Part shown: positions 1 to 8,739 of the stretch, piece by piece
Numbering within the stretch: the first letter of the stretch is position 1
How the letters are laid out: each line of letters begins with the position of its first letter
NCBI RefSeq assembly: GCF_001665875.1
Contig: NZ_LZTA01000080.1
Location: 1 to 44,447 of the forward strand
Length of the DNA: 44,447 nt
Origin: Mycobacterium sp. 852002-40037_SCH5390672
Lineage (GTDB): Bacteria; Actinomycetota; Actinomycetes; Mycobacteriales; Mycobacteriaceae
Direction: 5' to 3'
The notes under the pieces: generated by a model
What the model was told of the DNA's origin: nothing
The model's database searches: none
Seen by the model: the letters and a program-made list of their open reading frames with translations, nothing else
Position numbers and translations under genes: made by a program

Positions 1-2003
1 GCCGGTTCATTACCGCCGTACAGGTCGCCCTCGCCGCAGTGGCGCAGCGGGGACGAGCACAGATCGGTGGGGTTGGGGGAGTCGTCGTAGATGTAGTTGG
101 CCGCCGCGTAGTGGTTGGTGAACCCCACGAAGCCCGACGAGCGGTGCGCCTCGGTGGTGCCCGTCTTACCGGACACCGGCAGGTCCCAGCCCGCCGCACT
201 GGCCGAACCGGCCGCCGTGCCACCGCCCAGGGCGTCCTTGCTCATCGCGTTGGCCAGGGTGTTCGCCAGACCCTCGGGCACCACCTGATCGCAGGTCTCG
301 GTGGTCACCGCGACCTCGTTGCCCTTGCGGTCGACCAGCTTGTCGATCGGGTTGGGCGGGCACCAGGTGCCGCCCGAGGCGAGGGTGGCCGCGACGTTGG
401 ACAGCTCCAGCGCGTTCACCTCGATCGGGCCCAGCGTGAACGAGCCGATGTTCTGCCGTTTGACGAAGTCGGCCAGGCTCTCGTTGCTGTCGGGGTTGTA
501 GTCGCGGGCGGTGCCCGGATCCGCGTAGGACCGCAGCCCGAGTTTGATCGCCATGTCCACCGTGCGCGTCACCCCGACCTGTTGGATCAGCTTGGCGAAC
601 GCGGTGTTGGGCGAGGTGGCCAACGCGTCGGTCACGTTCATCGACCCGCGGTAGTTACCGGCGTTGATCACACACCAGTTGTCCTTGGGGCAGCCCTTGG
701 CCCCGCCGCTGCCCATGCCCTTCGCCTGGAACCGGCCTGGCACCTCGAGGGTGGCGTTGGTGCCCATTCCCATGTCCAGGGCCGCGGCCGTGGTGAAGAT
801 CTTGAAGACCGATCCCGCGCCGTCGCCGACCAGCGAGAAGGGTTGCGGGCGCATGGTTTGACCGGCGTCGACGTCGAGCCCATAGGTGCGGTTGCTGGCC
901 ATGGCCATCACCTTGTGCGACGTCTTGCCGGGCTGGATCACGCTCATCACGCTGGAGATCCCCGGAAGCGTCGGGCTGGCGAACTTGTCGATGGCCGTCT
1001 TGACCGGGATCTGCACGTCCGGGTCCAGCGTCGTCTTGATTAGGTAGCCGCCCCGGGCCACCTGTTCCTTACTGATCCCGGCCCGGGAGAGGTACTCCTG
1101 GACGTAGTCGCAGAAGAAGGCCCGATCACCCGCCGCGATGCAGCCGCGGGGCAACTCGTTGGGCTGGGGCAGGACGCCCAGCGGTGTGGCCTTGGCGGCA
1201 CGCAGCGCATCGGCCTCCTGCGGAATGTTCTCGATCATGGTGTCCAGCACCAAGTTTCGCCGCGCCAGCGCCCCGTCGGGGTTGATGTAAGGGTTGAGCG
1301 CGCTGGTCGACTGCACCATCCCCGCGAGCAGCGCCGCCTGCTGCCAGTTCAGGTCGGATGCGTTGATGCCGAAGTAGGTCTGGGCGGCGTCCTGCACGCC
1401 GAACGAGCCGTTGCCGAACGAGACCAGGTTCAGATACCGGGTCAGGATCTCGGGCTTGGTGAAGGTCTTGTCCAGCGTCAGCGCCATGCGGATCTCGCGC
1501 AGCTTGCGGGCCGGGGTGGTCTCCACCGCCGCGCGCTTCTCGGCGTCGGTTTTCGCGGTCACCAGCAGCTGGTAGTTCTTGATGTACTGCTGCTCGATGG
1601 TCGAACCACCGCGGGTGTCGACGTCGCCGCGGGCATAGCCCGCCAGCCCGGTCAGGGTGCCTTTCCAGTCCACCCCATTGTGGTCGGCGAACCGCTTGTC
1701 CTCGATGGAGACGATCGCCAACTTCATCGTGTTGGCGATCTTGTCACTGGGCACCTCGAACCGGCGCTGCGAATACAGCCAGGCGATGGTGTTGCCTTTG
1801 GCGTCGACCATCGTCGACACGGCCGGCACCTCGCCCTCGAGAAGCTGAGCCGACCCGTTGGCGACCACTTCCGAGGCCCGATTGGACACCAGCCCTATTC
1901 CGCCGGCGAAGGGGAACAGCAGCGCCGTAGCGACGACACTGGCCAACAAACACAGCCCCGCAAGCTTGAGGATCGTGAGCGCGGCCGGGGGGCGGTCTGA
2001 CAT
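1..2003 (-). CDS. ponA2: Bifunctional penicillin-binding protein PonA2, C-terminus cut by window edge
   Basis: Class A penicillin-binding protein that polymerises and crosslinks peptidoglycan outside the membrane. Reading from ATG at 2003, a short cytoplasmic tail is followed by one membrane anchor (about residues 10-38). The transglycosylase domain carries the EDKRF motif with E101 as catalytic glutamate. The transpeptidase domain has S398-V-F-K401 (nucleophile), S464-P-N466 and K613-T-G615. About 667 residues are visible; mycobacterial PonA2 is about 810 residues and ends in a PASTA domain, so the missing part is the end of the transpeptidase and the PASTA repeat. A TACTGT -10-like hexamer lies 7 nt upstream of the ATG (2011-2016, minus strand) with no Shine-Dalgarno, suggesting a leaderless mRNA. 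It diverges from whiB4, as in M. tuberculosis (Rv3682/Rv3681c). Confidence 0.97.
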   Translation of the reverse strand, partial: MSDRPPAALTILKLAGLCLLASVVATALLFPFAGGIGLVSNRASEVVANGSAQLLEGEVPAVSTMVDAKGNTIAWLYSQRRFEVPSDKIANTMKLAIVSIEDKRFADHNGVDWKGTLTGLAGYARGDVDTRGGSTIEQQYIKNYQLLVTAKTDAEKRAAVETTPARKLREIRMALTLDKTFTKPEILTRYLNLVSFGNGSFGVQDAAQTYFGINASDLNWQQAALLAGMVQSTSALNPYINPDGALARRNLVLDTMIENIPQEADALRAAKATPLGVLPQPNELPRGCIAAGDRAFFCDYVQEYLSRAGISKEQVARGGYLIKTTLDPDVQIPVKTAIDKFASPTLPGISSVMSVIQPGKTSHKVMAMASNRTYGLDVDAGQTMRPQPFSLVGDGAGSVFKIFTTAAALDMGMGTNATLEVPGRFQAKGMGSGGAKGCPKDNWCVINAGNYRGSMNVTDALATSPNTAFAKLIQQVGVTRTVDMAIKLGLRSYADPGTARDYNPDSNESLADFVKRQNIGSFTLGPIEVNALELSNVAATLASGGTWCPPNPIDKLVDRKGNEVAVTTETCDQVVPEGLANTLANAMSKDALGGGTAAGSASAAGWDLPVSGKTGTTEAHRSSGFVGFTNHYAAANYIYDDSPNPTDLCSSPLRHCGEGDLYGGNEP

Positions 2004-2355
2004 GGCTACTACAGTAGCGGCCCTCAGTCACGCCGCCACGCTGCGAGTTCACCCAAAAATTGCGCCATCTCGAGGCCGGGTGCGGCGGGCTCGAATTTGC
2101 AGTTGCGTCACAGGTCAGAGGCGCCGCATAGTGTGCAAGATCACTTCTTCGCCCGCCTTCTGGCACGAGACGGCACGCTCGTCCCAAAAAAAGCGTTATC
2201 GGACTGTTGCGCAATTGGCACCTGACCACCTAACTTAGACACACGGTGAGATTCAGATAACACCGGTGTACATGGTGTGGCGTAGATCGCTAGGTCGGGA
2301 TCTGCACCCGAGGAGGGCGGCCGTGACGGGCGGCCGGTAGGGAAGGGAACAGTTC
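2004..2355. promoter_or_regulatory. Divergent ponA2/whiB4 intergenic region with a 10-bp palindrome
   Basis: This 352-bp gap separates two divergent genes, so it must hold both promoters. The ponA2 side has a -10-like TACTGT at 2011-2016 (minus strand). About 90 bp before whiB4 there is a perfect palindrome ACACCGGTGT at 2260-2269, preceded by a related half site ACACGGTG at 2241-2248. A purine-rich Shine-Dalgarno (GGGAAGGGAA, about 2340-2349) precedes the whiB4 GTG. No credible ORF is visible. The palindrome as an operator is inference only. Confidence 0.45.
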
Positions 2356-2706
2356 GTGTCACCAATACGGTCGGCGGCGCGTAGGACAAACATTGCGGCC
2401 GCACAAGGGGTACTTCACAGCGTCGATGCCGAAGAACGGATCGCCTGGGTCTCACGGGCGCTCTGCCGGACTACCGATCCCGACGAACTGTTTGTCCGCG
2501 GAGCGGCCCAGCGTAAAGCGGCAGTGATCTGCCGGCATTGCCCGGTGATGCAGGAGTGCGGGGCAGACGCGCTGGACAACAAGGTCGAGTTCGGGGTCTG
2601 GGGTGGCATGACCGAGCGGCAACGCCGCGCCCTGCTCAAGCAGCACCCCGAGGTCGTTTCCTGGGCCGACTTCTTCGACAAGAAGCGAACCCGCAGCGTC
2701 GGCTGA
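2356..2706 (+). CDS. whiB4: WhiB-family Fe-S redox regulator WhiB4
   Basis: Small cytoplasmic regulator of the actinobacterial Wbl family, binding a redox-sensitive 4Fe-4S cluster. The four ligands are visible: C37, then C59-x2-C62-x5-C68. The family turn G-V-W-G-G is at residues 80-84 and is followed by a basic C-terminal tail for DNA contact. The length of 116 residues fits WhiB4. The GTG at 2356 is preceded by a strong purine-rich Shine-Dalgarno. The neighbours (ponA2 upstream and divergent, the two ATPases downstream and convergent) match Rv3681c, which is why WhiB4 is chosen over other WhiB paralogues. In M. tuberculosis WhiB4 controls the oxidative stress response. Confidence 0.95.
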   Translation: MSPIRSAARRTNIAAAQGVLHSVDAEERIAWVSRALCRTTDPDELFVRGAAQRKAAVICRHCPVMQECGADALDNKVEFGVWGGMTERQRRALLKQHPEVVSWADFFDKKRTRSVG

Positions 2707-2761
2707 CGCTTTGCCGCACCGTTGACGGCTGCTCGTCATTACGATTCTGTTACAGCAGGCC

Positions 2762-2919
2762 GGCCCGGTTACTCAGCGGGCCGCTGCCCGGCCCGCATCG
2801 TCACCGACGCGGCCAGATGGGCCGGTTCCTCAGCGGGCCGCAGCCCGGCCCGCATCGTCACCGACGCGGCCAATGGGCCGGTTCCTCAGCGGGCCGCAGC
2901 CCGGCCCGCATCGTCACCG
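2762..2919. repeat. 57/56-bp tandem repeat (VNTR-like), about 2.8 copies
   Basis: Three head-to-tail copies start at 2762 (57 bp), 2819 (56 bp) and 2875 (45 bp, partial). Copies 2 and 3 are nearly identical. Copy 1 differs by a few substitutions and one extra base (CAGAT against CAAT at its end). The third copy overlaps the last codons and stop of the minus-strand ATPase gene, so the array looks like serial duplication of that gene's 3' end into the gap before whiB4. M. tuberculosis has a hypervariable VNTR with 57-bp units near 4,120 kb (locus 4120), which from memory falls in this same interval between Rv3680 and whiB4. Confidence 0.9.
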
Positions 2920-4043
2920 ACCGAAGTGATCTGGTCGGCGAGCGCGCGCAGCGACTCCAGATCCGAAACATCAAACGGCAGCGACGGAACGCCGATGAGC
3001 GGCACGTGCGGATTGGCTCCGGTGAATCGGGAAAGCAACCTGATCTCCCGCTTGGCGGTCTGCGCGCGGTCCGCATGAATCCTCAACACCGCCGAGGCCA
3101 GCGAGGCCACTTCGGAATCGGCGTCGTGGTCCAGCATTTCGCTGCCGTCGATCGCCCGCTCGACCGGCAGGGAGCACAACGGCGGATGGGTGCGGTTCAA
3201 GACCAACCCGGCGAGCGGCATCCCTTCCTGCGACAGCCGGTCGACGAAGAAGGCCGCCTCGCGCAGCGCGTCGGGTTCGGCCGCTGACACCACAACGAAC
3301 TGCGTCCCACGCCTTTTCAGCAGCGCGTAGGTGCGATCGGCCTTTTCGCGGAAGCCGCCGAAGGTGGCGTCCAGCGACTGCACGAACGCTGCGGCATCGC
3401 CGAGCATTTGTGAACCCAGGATGGTGGAAATCGCCTTCATCGCCAAACCCATTGCGCCGGTTACCAACCGTCCGATGCCCCGGCCCGGCGCCAGGAGCAG
3501 CCGCCACAGCCGGCTGTCCATGAAGCTGCCCAGTCGCTTCGGCGCGTCCAGGAAGTCCAGTGCGTTGCGCGACGGCGGGGTATCGACGACCACCAGGTCC
3601 CAGCGATCCTCGGCCAGCAGCTGGCCCAGCTTCTCCATCGCCATGTATTCCTGCGTGCCGGCGAGTGAACTGGCGACGGTCTGATAGAATTGGTTATCCA
3701 GGATCGCTTGTGCGCGACCGGGTCCGGAGTATTGGACCACCATTTCGTCGAAGGTGCGACGCATGTCGAGCATCATCGCGTGCAGCTCGCCGGAAACCTC
3801 CGCCGCCAGCGGGACTCGCTGCGGCGTGTTTCCCAGGTCGCTGACTCCGAGCGCTTGGGCCAGTCGTTTGGCCGGATCGATCGTCAAAACGCAGACGTTG
3901 CGCCCGTATTCGGCGGCGCGCAGCGCGATCGCGGCCGCGGTGGTGGTCTTGCCCACCCCACCCGCGCCGCAGCACACCACCACACGATTGGTGGTGTCCG
4001 CCAGGATAGCGGCCATATCAAGCCGTTTGGGCGTGGTGCTCAT
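2886..4043 (-). CDS. ArsA/MinD-like ATPase (Rv3680 type), second subunit
   Basis: P-loop ATPase of the anion-transporter (ArsA/Get3-like) family, 385 residues, cytoplasmic. The deviant Walker [10 protein letters not shown] is at about residues 26-34, and the switch-like motifs DPAK (about 58-61) and VVVDTPPS follow in family order. Its ATG at 4043 overlaps the stop of the partner ATPase by 4 bp (ATGA), indicating one operon and coupled translation. In M. tuberculosis Rv3679 and Rv3680 interact and are reported (BagA/BagB) to protect against glycerol and nitric oxide toxicity. No arsenic genes are near, so an arsenite pump role is unlikely. The C-terminal residues and stop lie inside the tandem repeat described at 2762-2919. 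Confidence 0.92.
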   Translation of the reverse strand: MSTTPKRLDMAAILADTTNRVVVCCGAGGVGKTTTAAAIALRAAEYGRNVCVLTIDPAKRLAQALGVSDLGNTPQRVPLAAEVSGELHAMMLDMRRTFDEMVVQYSGPGRAQAILDNQFYQTVASSLAGTQEYMAMEKLGQLLAEDRWDLVVVDTPPSRNALDFLDAPKRLGSFMDSRLWRLLLAPGRGIGRLVTGAMGLAMKAISTILGSQMLGDAAAFVQSLDATFGGFREKADRTYALLKRRGTQFVVVSAAEPDALREAAFFVDRLSQEGMPLAGLVLNRTHPPLCSLPVERAIDGSEMLDHDADSEVASLASAVLRIHADRAQTAKREIRLLSRFTGANPHVPLIGVPSLPFDVSDLESLRALADQITSVGDDAGRAAAR

Positions 4044-5059
4044 CGAACTCCCTGCTGTGCAAGTGATTCCGACAGCTCGTAGAGGCTCCCGAGGTCGACT
4101 CCGTCGGAAATGGCTGGTAGTTCCAGTCGCGCCACTTTCAACGCATCGAGCTGTTGTGCGATTTCGGCACGCGTAGCGACGACCGTCGCGTGCTCGATGG
4201 TCTCCGTCAGCAGGCCCGCGAAATCCTTGTCGTTCAAGGTGATTCCGGATTTTTCCAATCCGGCCCGCACCGAGTCCGCATCGACGTCTCCCTCGGCGGC
4301 CTTCGCCAGATCGGCCGGCTGCAGGTAAGAGGGAATGTTGCGGTTCACAATCACACTGCCGATCGGTAGCTGCATCTCGGCAAGCTCCTCGATTGCTTCG
4401 AGCGTTTCCTGGACCGGCAACGCCTCCAACAGGGTGACTAAGTGAATGGCCGTCTGCTCGGAGTGCAGTAACTTCACCACGCCTTCGGCCTGCGAATGCA
4501 CCGGACCGCCCTTGGCCAAATCGGACACGGCCTTGGTGACATCGAGGAAGCGCGCGATCCGTCCGGTCGGCGGGGCGTCGACGACGATCGCGTCATAAAC
4601 CGGGAGCCGATTCTTGTCGACCCGTATCACCGTCTCTTTGATCTTGCCGGTCAGCAGCACGTCACGCAGACCGGGCGCGATCGTCGTGGCGAACTCGATG
4701 GCGCCGATGCGGCGCATCGCACGGCCGGCAATGCCCAGGTTGTAGAACATGTCGAGGTATTCCAGGAAGGCGGCCTCGATGTCGATCGCCAGTGCGTTGA
4801 CCTGACCGCCGCGCTCGGCGGTGGCGATCTTCACCTCTTGAAACGGCAGGGGAGGGACGTCGAAGAGTTGCGCAATCCCTTGGCGGCCCTCGACTTCCAC
4901 GAGCAGGACTTTGCGGCCTCCGGCGGCCAGGGTCAGTGCCAGCGCGGCCGCGATGGTCGACTTGCCCGTGCCGCCTTTGCCGGTCACAAAATGTAAACGG
5001 GCCTTCGTCAAGCGCGCCGGCCAGCCGACGGCAGGTCCGCCGCTCGATGTGGTTGCCAC
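4040..5059 (-). CDS. ArsA/MinD-like ATPase (Rv3679 type), first subunit
   Basis: ArsA/Get3-like P-loop ATPase of 339 residues. The deviant Walker [10 protein letters not shown] is at about residues 27-35, with the first lysine typical of the MinD/ArsA superfamily, and a VVDAPPTGR motif lies in the middle. It is the promoter-proximal gene of a two-ATPase operon and probably forms a heteromer with the next gene, which is known for the M. tuberculosis pair. The GTG start at 5059 was chosen because it gives the orthologue N-terminus. A TAGCAT hexamer (5066-5071, minus strand) lies 6 nt upstream with no Shine-Dalgarno, which fits a leaderless start at this GTG. Confidence 0.92.
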   Translation of the reverse strand: MATTSSGGPAVGWPARLTKARLHFVTGKGGTGKSTIAAALALTLAAGGRKVLLVEVEGRQGIAQLFDVPPLPFQEVKIATAERGGQVNALAIDIEAAFLEYLDMFYNLGIAGRAMRRIGAIEFATTIAPGLRDVLLTGKIKETVIRVDKNRLPVYDAIVVDAPPTGRIARFLDVTKAVSDLAKGGPVHSQAEGVVKLLHSEQTAIHLVTLLEALPVQETLEAIEELAEMQLPIGSVIVNRNIPSYLQPADLAKAAEGDVDADSVRAGLEKSGITLNDKDFAGLLTETIEHATVVATRAEIAQQLDALKVARLELPAISDGVDLGSLYELSESLAQQGVR

Positions 5060-5129
5060 CTTCGCATGCTAGCCCGACCGGCCCGTGGGCTGGCCGGAGC
5101 GGTTCACGTGCGCCCGATAAGCTCGCGGC

Positions 5130-5291
5130 ATGACCCAACCGACCGCATGGGAGTACGTCACGGTCCCGCTGCTGACGCATGCCACCAAACAGATCCTCGA
5201 CCAGTGGGGTGCCGACGGCTGGGAGCTGGTGTCCGTGCTGCAAGGGCCGACCGGCGAGCAGCACGTCGCGTATCTGAAGCGCCCCAAGTAA
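5130..5291 (+). CDS. Conserved 53-residue protein (Rv3678A type, DUF4177-like)
   Basis: Small ORF starting at ATG 5130 and ending TAA 5291, encoding 53 residues that open MTQPTAWEYVTVPLL and contain the phrase WGADGWELVSV. That wording (W-G-x-x-G-W-E-L-V-x-V) is typical of DUF4177-like small proteins. It diverges from the ATPase operon and is followed after 13 bp by the RidA-like gene, so the two are probably cotranscribed. It is conserved at this locus in mycobacteria. Function unknown. Confidence 0.85.
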   Translation: MTQPTAWEYVTVPLLTHATKQILDQWGADGWELVSVLQGPTGEQHVAYLKRPK

Positions 5292-5304
5292 AGCGTCGGG
5301 TCCG

Positions 5305-5760
5305 ATGAGTGCTTCGGCCCGGCTCGGGCAGCTCGGGCTCGCGCTTCCGGAGGTGGTTGCGCCGCTGGCCTCCTATGTACCGGCGGTGCGCACCGGCAAC
5401 CTGGTCTACACCGCGGGCCAGCTCCCGATGCAGGCCGGAAAGCTGTTGGCCACCGGCAAGGTCGGTGCCGACGTCAGCCCGGACGAGGGCAACGCGATGG
5501 CGCGGATCTGTGCGCTCAACGCGCTGGCGGCTGTCGACTCGCTGGTGGGTATCGACGCGGTGACCCGGGTGGTGAAGGTCGTCGGATTCGTCGCGTCGGC
5601 CCCGGGCTTCAACGGCCAGCCAGGCGTCATCAACGGGGCCTCCGAGCTGCTCGGTGAGGTGTTCGGCGAGCGGGGCGCGCATGCGCGTTCGGCGGTCGGC
5701 GTCTCCGAGCTGCCACTGGATGCGCCGGTGGAAGTGGAGCTGATCGTCGAGGTCGGCTGA
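5305..5760 (+). CDS. RidA/YjgF/YER057c/UK114-family protein (Rv3678c type)
   Basis: A 151-residue protein of the RidA superfamily, which contains enamine/imine deaminases acting on reactive PLP-enzyme by-products. Family features include GNLVYTAGQLP near residues 31-41, the long central helix with N-A-L-A-A-V-D-S-L, and the C-terminal P-V-E-V-E-L-I-V-E strand. It is somewhat longer than canonical RidA (about 130) and belongs to the mycobacterial LPEVV subgroup. The active-site arginine of true RidA (R105 in the usual numbering) is not obvious, so deaminase activity is uncertain. It lies in a run with the small protein upstream and the hydrolase 5 bp downstream. Confidence 0.88.
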   Translation: MSASARLGQLGLALPEVVAPLASYVPAVRTGNLVYTAGQLPMQAGKLLATGKVGADVSPDEGNAMARICALNALAAVDSLVGIDAVTRVVKVVGFVASAPGFNGQPGVINGASELLGEVFGERGAHARSAVGVSELPLDAPVEVELIVEVG

Positions 5761-5765
5761 CGTCC

Positions 5766-6569
5766 GTGCCCCAGGCCGCCGAGTCGCTGACCCATCCCGC
5801 ATACGCCAAGTTGCGGGCGGTCACCGAGACCGCCTCGGTCCTGTTGGCCGATAACCCCGGTTTGCTGACGCTCGAGGGCACCAACACCTGGGTGCTGCGC
5901 GGCCCGCGCAGCGACGAGTTGGTCATCGTCGACCCCGGACCCGACGACGACGAGCACATCGCACGGATCGCCGCGCTGGGCCGTATCGCCCTGGTCCTGA
6001 TCAGCCACCGGCACAGCGATCACACCGATGGCATCGACAAGCTGGTCGAACTGACCGGCGCGACCGTGCGCTCGGCGGGCAGTGGTTTCCTGCGCGGCCT
6101 TGGCGGCGAGCTGACCGACGGCGAGGTCATCGATGCCGCCGGCCTCAGGATCAAGGTCCTGGCGACCCCCGGCCACACCGCCGATTCGCTGTCCTTCCTG
6201 CTCGACGATGCCGTGTTAACCGCCGATACGGTGCTGGGCCGCGGCACTGCCGTCCTCGACAAGGAGGACGGCAGCCTGACGGACTACCTGGAATCGCTGC
6301 GGCGACTGCGTGGCTTGGGCCGACGGGCGGTGCTGCCGGGACACGGTCCGGACCTGACCGATCTGGAAAGCGTCACGCAGGGCTACCTTGCGCACCGGCG
6401 GGAGCGATTGGATCAGGTGCGTTCGGCGTTGCGGGAGCTGGGGGAGGATGCCAGCGCCCGGCGGATCGTCGAACACGTCTATGTCGATGTCGACGAGAAG
6501 CTCTGGGATGCCGCCGAGTGGTCGGTGCAGGTGCAGCTGAATTTTCTGCGCGCGGAGTCGTCGGCGTAA
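5766..6569 (+). CDS. Metallo-beta-lactamase-fold hydrolase (Rv3677c type, LACTB2-like)
   Basis: MBL-fold hydrolase of 267 residues. The metal-binding motif H81-x-H83-x-D85-H86 is intact, followed by ATPGHT (third metal site, about residues 136-141), a bridging aspartate in TADT, and a late PGHG histidine. A C-terminal winged-helix-like region ends in W-x-V-Q-V-Q-L-N-F-L, as in the LACTB2 endoribonuclease subgroup, so RNA or a small ester/thioester could be the substrate; the sequence alone cannot decide. GTG start at 5766, 5 bp after the RidA-like gene. It converges on crp. Confidence 0.9.
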   Translation: MPQAAESLTHPAYAKLRAVTETASVLLADNPGLLTLEGTNTWVLRGPRSDELVIVDPGPDDDEHIARIAALGRIALVLISHRHSDHTDGIDKLVELTGATVRSAGSGFLRGLGGELTDGEVIDAAGLRIKVLATPGHTADSLSFLLDDAVLTADTVLGRGTAVLDKEDGSLTDYLESLRRLRGLGRRAVLPGHGPDLTDLESVTQGYLAHRRERLDQVRSALRELGEDASARRIVEHVYVDVDEKLWDAAEWSVQVQLNFLRAESSA

Positions 6570-6613
6570 TTGTGTTTGCGTGGGTCGCTACCGGCCCACC
6601 AGTCCCGGCTCGG

Positions 6614-6630
6614 GGAGCGCACAGCGCTCC
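6614..6630. terminator. Hairpin between the convergent hydrolase and crp genes
   Basis: A perfect 7-bp inverted repeat GGAGCGC / GCGCTCC with a 3-nt loop lies in the 109-bp gap between two convergent stop codons. No U-tract follows on either strand, so it would be a tract-less terminator of the kind often proposed for mycobacteria. Bidirectional action is inference. Confidence 0.45.
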
Positions 6631-6678
6631 TGGAATGCGCTAGCGCCGGCGGCCGTCGAGCTACCGCCCCGTGGTCGG

Positions 6679-7353
6679 CTACCGCGCTCGGCGCGCCAGC
6701 CTCTCGGAATCCGAGATCAGCACGCTCTTACCCTCGAGGCGGATCCAGCCGCGGTGGGCGAAGTCGGCCAGCGCCTTGTTCACCGTCTCCCGCGACGCCC
6801 CCACCAGCTGCGCGATCTCTTCCTGCGTCAGGTCGTGGGTGACCCGCATAGCGCCACCCTCTTGCGTGCCGAACCGCTGGGCGAGCTGCAGCAGCTGCTT
6901 GGCCACCCGGCCGGGTACGTCGGTGAAGATGAGGTCGGCCAGGTTGTTGTTGGTGCGGCGCAGGCGCCGGGCCAACACCCGCAGCAGCTGCTCGGCGATC
7001 TCGGGACGATCGGCGATCCACGCCCGCAGCGCGTCGCGGTCCATCGACACCGCACGCACCTCGGTGATGGTGGTGGCGCTGGACGTCCGCGGACCCGGGT
7101 CGAAGATCGACAGTTCGCCGAACATGTCGGAAGGGCCCATGATCGTCAGCAGGTTCTCGCGTCCATCGGGCGAACGGCGACCGATCTTCACCTTCCCCGA
7201 GACGATGATGTACAGCCGATCGCCGGGTTCCCCCTCGGCGAAGACCGTGTGTCCACGGGGGAAGTCGACGGGTTGCAGCTGCTTGGTCAGTGCTGTGACT
7301 GCGCCGGGTTCAACCCCTTGGAAGATTCCTGCCCTTGCCAGGATCTCGTCCAC
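6679..7353 (-). CDS. crp: cAMP receptor protein Crp (Rv3676 type)
   Basis: Global cAMP-responsive transcription factor, 224 residues. The N-terminal cyclic-nucleotide-binding jelly roll contains F-G-E-L-S-I-F then R-x-S-S-A-T (phosphate-binding cassette, about residues 78-93). A dimerisation helix follows, then a winged helix-turn-helix with [19 protein letters not shown] (about 179-197) as recognition region. The C-terminal tail [10 protein letters not shown] is that of the mycobacterial protein. GTG start at 7353 with a GAAGAGG Shine-Dalgarno. The 104-bp upstream gap contains a TGTGA half site (7384-7388) but I found no full TGTGA-N6-TCACA palindrome there. The membrane adenylyl cyclase at 37.5-39.1 kb could supply its ligand. 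Confidence 0.97.
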   Translation of the reverse strand: MDEILARAGIFQGVEPGAVTALTKQLQPVDFPRGHTVFAEGEPGDRLYIIVSGKVKIGRRSPDGRENLLTIMGPSDMFGELSIFDPGPRTSSATTITEVRAVSMDRDALRAWIADRPEIAEQLLRVLARRLRRTNNNLADLIFTDVPGRVAKQLLQLAQRFGTQEGGAMRVTHDLTQEEIAQLVGASRETVNKALADFAHRGWIRLEGKSVLISDSERLARRAR

Positions 7354-7457
7354 GTTGCCTCTTCAACTTTCCCAGAAAATTAATGTGATACGGGCAGGCT
7401 AACCCCTTGCTCGCGTGACGAGTCTAGAGGAACGCCGTTGTGTCCAACGTGCCAACG

Positions 7458-7853
7458 CTACACACGATTGGCGTGTCGAGGTGCCCTAAACTGCGGATTG
7501 ACGTGCGAATGGCCGTGTATTCGCGTCGGCAATGTCATCTCATCGCGGTCGTCGAAGCCGACCGCAAACGACGGCGCGGCGTGACGCGGCCCGCCGCTGC
7601 GCCCGTTCGCCGGAGCCGCCGCTAGCTGCTGAACCTCGCGCCGATGCAGGTATTCCAGCGCCTCCGGCATGCCTTCGGACGCCAGCGTGTGCATATCCAT
7701 ACCGCCGGAACGCTCGAGGAACTCGTCGACATCGGCCGCTGCCAAGGCGTCCGGGGCGAGTTCGGCTTCGAGCCGCCCAAGACCCAGCGCCGCCAGCATC
7801 AGCAGCACCGGAACACCGGCCACCAGCAACCACGACACACGAAGAGTAAACAT
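7458..7853 (-). CDS. Small membrane protein of unknown function (Rv3675 type)
   Basis: 131 residues starting MFTLRVSW with one clear membrane helix at about residues 7-27, then a soluble, presumably extracytoplasmic acidic segment and a low-complexity Arg/His/Pro tail. It is not assignable to a characterised family but is conserved in this position (between crp and nth) in mycobacteria. It is transcribed towards crp and is 104 bp upstream of it, so readthrough into crp is possible. It diverges from nth with only 56 bp between starts, so the two promoters share that gap. Confidence 0.75.
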   Translation of the reverse strand: MFTLRVSWLLVAGVPVLLMLAALGLGRLEAELAPDALAAADVDEFLERSGGMDMHTLASEGMPEALEYLHRREVQQLAAAPANGRSGGPRHAAPSFAVGFDDRDEMTLPTRIHGHSHVNPQFRAPRHANRV

Positions 7854-7909
7854 GGCCTTGAATCAACACGGGGTCTCGGCCAGATCACGAAATCAGTACT
7901 CTGTCGTAG

Positions 7910-8707
7910 GTGACAGCGGCAAAGTCGTCCGGGCGTTCGAAATCGACTCCGGCCCCGCCCGGCGGCGTCGACGCGCGGCGCTGGTCGGAAGAGACCCGAG
8001 TCGGCTTGGTACGACGGGCACGGCGAATGAATCGTGCGCTGGCACAAGCGTTTCCGGACGCGCACTGCGAGCTGGACTTCACGACGCCGCTGGAACTGAC
8101 CGTCGCCACCATCCTTTCGGCGCAAAGCACCGATAAACGGGTCAATCTGACGACGCCGGCATTGTTCAAGCGGTACCCGTCGGCGCTGGATTATGCCCAA
8201 GCGGACCGCGCCGAGCTGGAAACCCTGATCCGTCCGACCGGTTTCTTCCGTAACAAGGCGTCCTCGCTGATCGGCCTGGGGCAAGCCCTGGTCGAACGGT
8301 TCGACGGCGAGGTGCCTTCGACCATGGCCGAACTGGTCACCCTGCCCGGAGTGGGACGCAAGACGGCCAACGTCATTCTGGGAAACGCCTTCGGGGTGCC
8401 CGGCATCACCGTCGACACCCATTTCGCCCGGCTGGTGCACAGGTGGCGCTGGACCGCGGACGAGGATCCGGTCAAAATCGAGCACTCCGTCGGCGAGCTC
8501 ATCGAACGCGGTGAGTGGACCATGTTGAGCCACCGGGTGATCTTCCACGGCCGCCGGGTATGCCACGCGCGCAAACCGGCGTGCGGCGTCTGCCTGGTCG
8601 CCAAAGACTGCCCCTCCTTCGGCCTGGGCCCCACCGAACCGGCGCTGGCCGCGCCCCTGGTGAAGGGTCCGGAAACCGAGCACCTGCTCGCCTTGGCCGG
8701 GCTGTAA
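7910..8707 (+). CDS. nth: Endonuclease III (DNA glycosylase/AP lyase)
   Basis: Base-excision repair enzyme that removes oxidised pyrimidines and cuts at abasic sites. The helix-hairpin-helix [10 protein letters not shown] carries the catalytic lysine K151, and the conserved aspartate D169 is in VDTHF. The 4Fe-4S cluster ligands are C218-x6-C225-x2-C228-x5-C234. The GTG at 7910 gives 265 residues, about 20 more than the M. tuberculosis protein, because of a low-complexity N-terminal extension; a start further inside cannot be excluded. It heads a forward run with the membrane thioredoxin, NUDIX and marP genes. Confidence 0.95.
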   Translation: MTAAKSSGRSKSTPAPPGGVDARRWSEETRVGLVRRARRMNRALAQAFPDAHCELDFTTPLELTVATILSAQSTDKRVNLTTPALFKRYPSALDYAQADRAELETLIRPTGFFRNKASSLIGLGQALVERFDGEVPSTMAELVTLPGVGRKTANVILGNAFGVPGITVDTHFARLVHRWRWTADEDPVKIEHSVGELIERGEWTMLSHRVIFHGRRVCHARKPACGVCLVAKDCPSFGLGPTEPALAAPLVKGPETEHLLALAGL

Positions 8708-8739
8708 GCCGGTCTGCGACCGACGCGCCCAGGGACTGC

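Noticed and set aside
2538..3287. 249-codon forward frame across whiB4, the tandem repeats and the ATPase
   Set aside because: It reads whiB4 out of frame and the repeats as an Arg/Pro-rich peptide; no independent support.
7354..7457. Crp autoregulatory site upstream of crp
   Set aside because: Only a TGTGA half site is visible; I could not find a matching TCACA at 6-nt spacing.
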